NCBI RefSeq assembly: GCF_037975245.1
Contig: NC_092583.1
Coordinates: 477,764 to 541,763 of the forward strand
Length of the DNA: 64,000 nucleotides
Direction of reading: 5' to 3'
DNA from: Apostichopus japonicus
Lineage: Eukaryota; Echinodermata; Holothuroidea; Aspidochirotida; Stichopodidae
The position numbers and the translations under genes were made by a program. Positions 54,405-64,000 of this stretch are shown piece after piece (position 1 is the stretch's first letter; each line of letters opens with the position of its first letter). The notes below the pieces were generated by a model. The model made no database searches. It saw nothing but the letters and a program-made list of their open reading frames with translations, and had not been told where the DNA came from.

Positions 54405-57400
54405 AATGGTCTATTTTTTTCAACAAAGGGACGGATTATGAGATTATTATTGACTGGCAGTCACGATTTGTGCAAAAATTGAGAAAAAATCAACAACAAA
54501 AAATCATAAGGGTATTACAAAATGATCAAACCCTAACCCTTACAAAATGATCAAATTTGGCCGAAAAATGAGACTTCTCAAATTTCATTTGGGACGCACA
54601 TTTCGGATTCCCGGAGCTTATAAGCTGCTTTTCATGAAGTTTAAAGTGGCATTGTATGGAATTTTAGGCCCTGAAAGTATTCAAATCATATTCCATATTT
54701 CGTCATAATAATTGTCTATTTTTGCAACAAAGGGACGGATTATGAGATTATTATCGACTGACAGGTAATCAGAATGGCGCCAACTATCCCACGCATGATT
54801 TTGGGAAGAAATAAAAAAGTCAAGATTTGGGCCAAATTTGAGAAAAATCATAAGGGTATAGCCTTACAAAATGATCAAATTTGGCCGAAAAATGACACTT
54901 CTCAAATTCCATTTGGGACGCACATTTCGGATTCCCGTAGCTTATAAGCTGCTTTTCATGAAGTTTAAAGTGGCATTGTATGGAATTGTAGGCACTGAAA
55001 ATATTCAAATCATATTCCATATTTCGTCATAATAATTGTCTATTTTTGCAACAAAGGGACGGATTATGAGATTATTATCGACTGACAGGTAATCAGAATG
55101 GCGCCAACTATCCCACGCATGATTTTGGGAAGAAATAAAAAAGTCAAGATTTGGGCCAAATTTGAGAAAAATCATAAGGGTATAGCCTTACAAAATGATC
55201 AAATTTGGCCGAAAAATGACACTTCTCAAATTTCATTTGGGACGCACATTTCGGATTCCCGTAGCTTATAAGCTGCTTTTCATGAAGTTTAAAGTGGCAT
55301 TGTATGGAATTGTAGGCACTGAAAATATTCAAATCATATTCCATCTTTCGTCATCATAATTGTCTATTTTTGCAACAAAGGGACGGATTATGAGATTATT
55401 ATCGACTGACAGGTAATCAGAATGGCGCCAACTATCCCACGCATGATTTTGGGAAGAAATAAAAAAGTCAAGATTTGGGCCAAAATTTGAGAAAAATCAT
55501 AAGGGTATAGCCTTACAAAATGATCAAATTTGGCCGAAAAATGACACTTCTCAAATTTCATTTGGGACGCACATTTCGGATTCCCGGAGCTTATAAGCTG
55601 CTTTTCATGAAGTTTAAAGTGGCATTGTATGGAATTTTTGACCCTGAAATTATTCAAATCATATTCCATATTTCGTCATAATAATTGTCTATTTTTGCAA
55701 CAAAGGGACGGATTATGAGATTATTATCGACTGACAGGTAATCAGAATGGCGCCAACTATCCCACGCATGATTTTGGGAAGAAATAAAAAAGTCAAGATT
55801 TGGGCCAAAATTTGAGAAAAATCATAAGGGTATAACCTTACAAAATGATCAAATTTGGCCGAAAAATGACACTTCTCAAATTCCATTTGGGACGCACATT
55901 TCGGATTCCCGTAGCTTATAAGCTGATTTTCATGAAGTTTAAAGTGGCATTGTATGGAATTGTAGGCACTGAAAGTATTCAAATCATATTCCATATTTCG
56001 TCATAATAATTGTCTATTTTTGCAACAAAGGGACGGATTATGAGATTATTATCGACTGACAGGTAATCAGAATGGCGCCAACTATCCCACGCATGATTTT
56101 GGGAAGAAATAAAAAAGTCAAGATTTGGGCCAAAATTTGAGAAAAATCATAAGGGTATAGCCTTACAAAATGATCAAATTTGGCCGAAAAATGACACTTC
56201 TCAAATTCCATTTGGGACGCACATTTCGGATTCCCGTAGCTTATAAGCTGATTTTCATGAAGTTTAAAGTGGCATTGTATGGAATTGTAGGCACTGAAAG
56301 TATTCAAATCATATTCCATATTTCGTCATAATAATTGTCTATTTTTGCAACAAAGGGACGGATTATGAGATTATTATCGACTGACAGGTAATCAGAATGG
56401 CGCCAACTATCCCACGCATGATTTTGGGAAGAAATAAAAAAGTCAAGATTTGGGCCAAATTTGAGAAAAATCATAATGGTATAGCCTTACAAAATGATCA
56501 AATTTGGCCGAAAAATGACACTTCTCAAATTCCATTTGGGACGCACATTTCGGATTCCCGTAGCTTATAAGCTGCTTTTCATGAAGTTTAAAGTGGCATT
56601 GTATGGAATTGTAGGCACTGAAAATATTCAATCATATTCCATATTTCGTCATAATAATTGTCTATTTTTGCAACAAAGGGACGGATTATGAGATTATTAT
56701 CGACTGACAGGTAATCAGAATGGCGCCAACTATCCCACGCATGATTTTGGGAAGAAATAAAAAAGTCAAGATTTGGGCCAAAATTTGAGAAAAATCATAA
56801 GGGTATAGCCTTACAAAATGATCAAATTTGGCCGAAAAATGACACTTCTCAAATTCCATTTGGGACGCACATTTCGGATTCCCGGAGCTTATAAGCTGCT
56901 TTTCATGAAGTTTAAAGTGGCATTGTATGGAATTTTTGACCCTGAAATTATTCAAATCATATTCCATATTTCGTCATAATAATTGTCTATTTTTGAAACA
57001 AAGGGACGGATTATGAGATTATTATCGACTGACAGGTAATCAGAATGGCGCCAACTATCCCACGCATGATTTTGGGAAGAAATAAAAAAGTCAAGATTTG
57101 GGCCAAAATTTGAGAAAAATCATAAGGGTATAGCCTTACAAAATGATCAAATTTGGCCGAAAAATGACACTTCTCAAATTCCATTTGGGACGCACATTTC
57201 GGATTCCCGGAGCTTATAAGCTGCTTTTCATGAAGTTTAAAGTGGCATTGTATGGAATTTTAGGCCCTGGAAGTATTCAAATCATATTCCATATTTCGTC
57301 ATAATAATTGTCTATTTTTGCAACAAAGGGACGGATTATGAGATTATTATCGACTGACAGGTAATCAGAATGGCGCCAACTATCCCACGCATGATTTTGG

Positions 57401-60400
57401 GAAGAAATAAAAAAGTCAAGATTTGGGCCAAATTTGAGAAAAATCATAAGGGTATAGCCTTACAAAATGATCAAAATTCGCCGAAAAATGACACTTCTCA
57501 AATTTCATTTTGGACGCACATTTCGGATTCCCGGAGCTTATAAGCTGCTTTACATGAAGTTTAAAGTGGCATTGTATGGAATTGTAGGCACTGAAAATAT
57601 TCAAATCATATTCCATATTTCGTCATCATAATTGTCTATTTTTGGAACAAAGGGACGGATTATGAGATTATTATCGACTGACAGGTAATCAGAATGGCGC
57701 CAACTATCCCACGCATGATTTTGGGATGAAATAAAAAAGTCAAGATTTGGGCCAAATTTGAGAAAAATCATAAGGGTATAGCCTTACAAAATGATCAAAT
57801 TTGGCCGAAAAATGACACTTCTCAAATTCCATTTGGGACGCACATTTCGGATTCCCGTAGCTTATAAGCTGCTTTTCATGAAGTTTAAAGTGGCATTGTA
57901 TGGAATTGTAGGCACTGAAAATATTCAAATCATATTCCATATTTCGTCATAATAATTGTCTATTTTTGCAACAAAGGGACGGATTATGAGATTATTATCG
58001 ACTGACAGGTAATCAGAATGGCGCCAACTATCCCACGCATGATTTTGGGAAGAAATAAAAAAGTCAAGATTTGGGCCAAATTTGAGAAAAATCATAAGGG
58101 TATAGCCTTACAAAATGATCAAATTTGGCCGAAAAATGACACTTCTCAAATTCCATTTGGGACGCACATTTCGGATTCCCGTAGCTTATAAGCTGCTTTT
58201 CATGAAGTTTAAAGTGGCATTGTATGGAATTGTAGGCACTGAAAATATTCAATCATATTCCATATTTCGTCATCATAATTGTCTATTTTTGCAACAAAGG
58301 GACGGATTATGAGATTATTATCGACTGACAGGTAATCAGAATGGCGCCAACTATCCCACGCATGATTTTGGGAAGAAATAAAAAAGTCAAGATTTGGGCC
58401 AAAATTTGAGAAAAATCATAAGGGTATAGCCTTACAAAATGATCAAATTTGGCCGAAAAATGACACTTCTCAAATTCCATTTGGGACGCACATTTCGGAT
58501 TCCCGGAGCTTATAAGCTGCTTTTCATGAAGTTTAAAGTGGCATTGTATGGAATTTTTGACCCTGAAATTATTCAAATCATATTCCATATTTCGTCATAA
58601 TAATTGTCTATTTTTGCAACAAAGGGACGGATTATGAGATTATTATCGACTGACAGGTAATCAGAATGGCGCCAACTATCCCACGCATGATTTTGGGAAG
58701 AAATAAAAAAGTCAAGATTTGGGCCAAAATTTGAGAAAAATCATAAGGGTATAGCCTTACAAAATGATCAAATTTGGCCGAAAAATGACACTTCTCAAAT
58801 TCCATTTGGGACGCACATTTCGGATTCCCGTAGCTTATAAGCTGATTTTCATGAAGTTTAAAGTGGCATTGTATGGAATTGTAGGCACTGAAAGTATTCA
58901 AATCATATTCCATATTTCGTCATAATAATTGTCTATTTTTGCAACAAAGGGACGGATTATGAGATTATTATCGACTGACAGGTAATCAGAATGGCGCCAA
59001 CTATCCCACGCATGATTTTGGGAAGAAATAAAAAAGTCAAGATTTGGGCCAAATTTGAGAAAAATCATAAGGGTATAGCCTTACAAAATGATCAAAATTC
59101 GCCGAAAAATGACACTTCTCAAATTTCATTTTGGACGCACATTTCGGATTCCCGGAGCTTATAAGCTGCTTTACATGAAGTTTAAAGTGGCATTGTATGG
59201 AATTGTAGGCACTGAAAATATTCAAATCATATTCCATATTTCGTCATCATAATTGTCTATTTTTGGAACAAAGGGACGGATTATGAGATTATTATCGACT
59301 GACAGGTAATCAGAATGGCGCCAACTATCCCACGCATGATTTTGGGATGAAATAAAAAAGTCAAGATTTGGGCCAAATTTGAGAAAAATCATAAGGGTAT
59401 AGCCTTACAAAATGATCAAATTTGGCCGAAAAATGACACTTCTCAAATTCCATTTGGGACGCACATTTCGGATTCCCGTAGCTTATAAGCTGCTTTTCAT
59501 GAAGTTTAAAGTGGCATTGTATGGAATTGTAGGCACTGAAAATATTCAAATCATATTCCATATTTCGTCATAATAATTGTCTATTTTTGCAACAAAGGGA
59601 CGGATTATGAGATTATTATCGACTGACAGGTAATCAGAATGGCGCCAACTATCCCACGCATGATTTTGGGAAGAAATAAAAAAGTCAAGATTTGGGCCAA
59701 ATTTGAGAAAAATCATAAGGGTATAGCCTTACAAAATGATCAAATTTGGCCGAAAAATGACACTTCTCAAATTTCATTTGGGACGCACATTTCGGATTCC
59801 CGTAGCTTATAAGCTGCTTTTCATGAAGTTTAAAGTGGCATTGTATGGAATTGTAGGCACTGAAAATATTCAAATCATATTCCATCTTTCGTCATCATAA
59901 TTGTCTATTTTTGCAACAAAGGGACGGATTATGAGATTATTATCGACTGACAGGTAATCAGAATGGCGCCAACTATCCCACGCATGATTTTGGGAAGAAA
60001 TAAAAAAGTCAAGATTTGGGCCAAAATTTGAGAAAAATCATAAGGGTATAGCCTTACAAAATGATCAAATTTGGCCGAAAAATGACACTTCTCAAATTCC
60101 ATTTGGGACGCACATTTCGGATTCCCGTAGCTTATAAGCTGCTTTTCATGAAGTTGAAAGTGGCATTGTATGGAATTTTTGGCCCTGAAATTATTCAAAT
60201 CATATTCCACATTTCGTCATAATAATTGTCTATTTTTGGAACAAAGGGACGGATTATGAGATTATTATCGACTGACAGGTAATCAGAATGGCGCCAACTA
60301 TCCCACGCATGATTTTGGGATGAAATAAAAAAGTCAAGATTTGGGCCAAATTTGAGAAAAATCATAAGGGTATAGCCTTACAAAATGATCAAATTTGGCC

Positions 60401-63400
60401 GAAAAATGACACTTCTCAAATTCCATTTGGGACGCACATTTCGGATTCCCGTAGCTTATAAGCTGCTTTTCATGAAGTTTAAAGTGGCATTGTATGGAAT
60501 TGTAGGCACTGAAAATATTCAAATCATATTCCATATTTCGTCATAATAATTGTCTATTTTTGCAACAAAGGGACGGATTATGAGATTATTATCGACTGAC
60601 AGGTAATCAGAATGGCGCCAACTATCCCACGCATGATTTTGGGAAGAAATAAAAAAGTCAAGATTTGGGCCAAATTTGAGAAAAATCATAAGGGTATAGC
60701 CTTACAAAATGATCAAATTTGGCCGAAAAATGACACTTCTCAAATTTCATTTGGGACGCACATTTCGGATTCCCGTAGCTTATAAGCTGCTTTTCATGAA
60801 GTTTAAAGTGGCATTGTATGGAATTGTAGGCACTGAAAATATTCAAATCATATTCCATCTTTCGTCATCATAATTGTCTATTTTTGCAACAAAGGGACGG
60901 ATTATGAGATTATTATCGACTGACAGGTAATCAGAATGGCGCCAACTATCCCACGCATGATTTTGGGAAGAAATAAAAAAGTCAAGATTTGGGCCAAAAT
61001 TTGAGAAAAATCATAAGGGTATAGCCTTACAAAATGATCAAATTTGGCCGAAAAATGACACTTCTCAAATTCCATTTGGGACGCACATTTCGGATTCCCG
61101 TAGCTTATAAGCTGCTTTTCATGAAGTTGAAAGTGGCATTGTATGGAATTTTTGGCCCTGAAATTATTCAAATCATATTCCACATTTCGTCATAATAATT
61201 GTCTATTTTTGGAACAAAGGGACGGATTATGAGATTATTATCGACTGACAGGTAATCAGAATGGCGCCAACTATCCCACGCATTATTTTGGGAAGAAATA
61301 AAAAAGTCAAGATTTGGGCCAAATTTGAGAAAAATCATAAGGGTATAGCCTTACAAAATGATCAAATTTGACACTTCTCAAATTCCATTTGGGACGCACA
61401 TTTCGGATTCCCGCAGCTTATAAGCTGCTTTTCATGAAGTTGAAAGTGGCATTGTATGGAATTTTTGGCCCTGAAATTATTCAAATCATATTCCATATTT
61501 CGTCATAATAATTGTCTATTTTTGCAACAAAGGGACGGATTATGAGATTATTATCGACTGACAGGTAATCAGAATGGCGCCAACTATCCCACGCATGATT
61601 TTGGGAAGAAATAAAAAAGTCAAGATTTGGGCCAAATTTGAGAAAAATCATAAGGGTATAGCCTTACAAAATGATCAAAATTGGCCGAAAAATGACACTT
61701 CTCAAATTTCATTTTGGACGCACATTTCGGATTCCCGGAGCTTATAAGCTGCTTTTCATGAAGTTTAAAGTGGCATTGTATGGAATTGTAGGCACTGAAA
61801 ATATTCAAATCATATTCCACATTTCGTCATAATAATTGTCTATTTTTGGAACAAAGGGACGGATTATGAGATTATTATCGACTGACAGGTAATCAGAATG
61901 GCGCCAACTATCCCACGCATGATTTTGGGAAGAAATAAAAAAGTCAAGATTTGGGCCAAATTTGAGAAAAATCATAAGGGTATAGCCTTACAAAATGATC
62001 AAATTTCACACTTCTCAAATTCCATTTGGGACGCACATTTCGGATTCCCGGAGCTTATAAGCTGCTTTTCATGAAGTTTAAAGTGGCATTGTATGGAATT
62101 TTAGGCCCTGGAATTATTCAAATCATATTCCATATTTCGTCATCATAATTGTCTATTTTTGGAACAAAGGGACGGATTATGAGATTATTATCGACTGACA
62201 GGTAATCAGAATGGCGCCAACTATCCCACGCATGATTTTGGGAAGAAATAAAAAAGTCAAGATTTGGGCCAAATTTGAGAAAAATCATAAGGGTATAGCC
62301 TTACAAAATGATCAAATTTGGCCGAAAAATGACACTTCTCAAATTCCATTTGGGACGCACATTTCGGATTCCCGTAGCTTATAAGCTGCTTTTCATGAAG
62401 TTTAAAGTGGCATTGTATGGAATTGTAGGCACTGAAAATATTCAATCATATTCCATATTTCGTCATAATAATTGTCTATTTTTGCAACAAAGGGACGGAT
62501 TATGAGATTATTATCGACTGACAGGTAATCAGAATGGCGCCAACTATCCCACGCATGATTTTGGGAAGAAATAAAAAAGTCAAGATTTGGGCCAAAATTT
62601 GAGAAAAATCATAAGGGTATAGCCTTACAAAATGATCAAATTTGGCCGAAAAATGACACTTCTCAAATTCCATTTGGGACGCACATTTCGGATTCCCGGA
62701 GCTTATAAGCTGCTTTTCATGAAGTTTAAAGTGGCATTGTATGGAATTTTTGACCCTGAAATTATTCAAATCATATTCCATATTTCGTCATAATAATTGT
62801 CTATTTTTGCAACAAAGGGACGGATTATGAGATTATTATCGACTGACAGGTAATCAGAATGGCGCCAACTATCCCACGCATGATTTTGGGAAGAAATAAA
62901 AAAGTCAAGATTTGGGCCAAATTTGAGAAAAATCATAATGGTATAGCCTTACAAAATGATCAAAATTCGCCGAAAAATGACACTTCTCAAATTTCATTCG
63001 GGACGCACATTTCGGATTCCCGGAGCTTATAAGCTGCTTTTCATGAAGTTTAAAGTGGCATTGTATGGAATTTTAGGCCCTGGAATTATTCAAATCATAT
63101 TCCATATTTCGTCATAATAATTGTCTATTTTTGCAACAAAGGGACGGATTATGAGATTATTATCGACTGACAGGTAATCAGAATGGCGCCAACTATCCCA
63201 CGCATGATTTTGGGAAGAAATAAAAAAGTCTAAGATTTGGGCCAAATTTGAGAAAAATCATAAGGGTATAGCCTTACAAAATGATCAAATTTGGCCGAAA
63301 AATGACACTTCTCAAATTCCATTTGGGACGCACATTTCGGATTCCCGTAGCTTATAAGCTGCTTTTCATGAAGTTTAAAGTGGCATTGTATGGAATTGTA

Positions 63401-64000
63401 GGCACTGAAAATATTCAATCATATTCCATATTTCGTCATCATAATTGTCTATTTTTGCAACAAAGGGACGGATTATGAGATTATTATCGACTGACAGGTA
63501 ATCAGAATGGCGCCAACTATCCCACGCATGATTTTGGGAAGAAATAAAAAAGTCAAGATTTGGGCCAAAATTTGAGAAAAATCATAAGGGTATAGCCTTA
63601 CAAAATGATCAAATTTGGCCGAAAAATGACACTTCTCAAATTCCATTTGGGACGCACATTTCGGATTCCCGGAGCTTATAAGCTGCTTTTCATGAAGTTT
63701 AAAGTGGCATTGTATGGAATTTTTGACCCTGAAATTATTCAAATCATATTCCATATTTCGTCATAATAATTGTCTATTTTTGCAACAAAGGGACGGATTA
63801 TGAGATTATTATCGACTGACAGGTAATCAGAATGGCGCCAACTATCCCACGCATGATTTTGGGAAGAAATAAAAAAGTCAAGATTTGGGCCAAAATTTGA
63901 GAAAAATCATAAGGGTATAGCCTTACAAAATGATCAAATTTGGCCGAAAAATGACACTTCTCAAATTCCATTTGGGACGCACATTTCGGATTCCCGTAGC
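54405..64000. repeat. 324/325-bp satellite array, about 29 monomers, running off the window
   Basis: Monomers of 324 or 325 bp head to tail, with a diverged first copy and junk at 54405-54545. Each contains the 12-bp palindrome AGCTTATAAGCT and AATGGCGCCAACTATCCCAC. The one-base length class comes from CCAAATTTG versus CCAAAATTTG. Higher-order units of 1,621 bp (5 monomers, such as 57416 to 59037) and 973 bp (3 monomers, such as 59685 to 60658 and 62500 to 63473) are evident from shared variants. Two monomers near 61370 and 62005 lack about 10-12 bp (GGCCGAAAAAT). A 62-93-codon open frame on the minus strand recurs in most monomers; I regard it as a by-product of homogenised sequence. Confidence 0.97.

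Noticed and set aside
54590-54620. CENP-B box in the satellite (TTTCGGATTCCCGG)
   Set aside because: The essential TTCG and CGGG elements are not at the required spacing and the intervening A is missing on either strand.
54774-54800. TGGCGCCAAC in the satellite as a retroviral-type primer-binding site
   Set aside because: No LTR ends, polypurine tract or reverse-transcriptase sequence; it is an invariant part of a tandem satellite.
54820-63754. Some two dozen similar 62-93-codon minus-strand frames taken as a gene family
   Set aside because: They lie one per satellite monomer, with the same period as the DNA repeat, and no promoter or domain is visible; treated as satellite sequence.

Overview
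The window is animal nuclear DNA: AT-rich, with short coding exons bounded by AG/GT splice signals, long introns and very abundant tandem repeats. No bacterial-type operon, rRNA, tRNA or CRISPR array is visible. The one gene recognised is the 3' part of a neurabin/spinophilin family gene (PPP1R9 family, neurabin-1-like because it ends in a SAM domain), on the + strand from 12620 to 48990. The species cannot be read from the sequence. A marine invertebrate deuterostome such as an echinoderm is my guess, at low confidence.

Layout: 1-12619 is probably intron, with no recognisable upstream exon; it holds many minisatellites and a 1,050-bp TTAA-flanked inverted-repeat element. Fourteen constitutive-looking exons follow. 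All junction phases agree, giving one uninterrupted frame of 743 complete codons plus the stop. In order they encode the second half of a PDZ domain, the post-PDZ segment, an acidic linker, a long coiled coil, low-complexity linkers, a SAM domain and a basic helical tail. The first PDZ half, the PP1-docking motif and the actin-binding N-terminus must lie before position 1. From 48991 the 3' UTR and intergenic DNA follow, then a 48-bp minisatellite, a cruciform-prone palindromic tract, and from about 54405 to the window end a 324/325-bp satellite (about 29 monomers) with 3- and 5-monomer higher-order repeats. Tandem repeats total roughly 19 kb, about 30% of the window.

The most interesting signals concern splicing. 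An 18-bp minisatellite begins exactly at the 5' splice site after the post-PDZ exon and copies that donor in frame at 18-bp steps. Two symmetric, frame-preserving candidate microexons (42 nt at 35938, 27 nt at 42799) match the intron phases. There is a tandem CAGCAG acceptor at 38419, a possible 345-nt in-frame cassette exon at 25455, and a possible alternative first exon at 14693 that would skip the PDZ domain. These are predictions from splice consensus and phase only. Many open frames in the window are by-products of repeats whose period is a multiple of three and are not annotated as genes.
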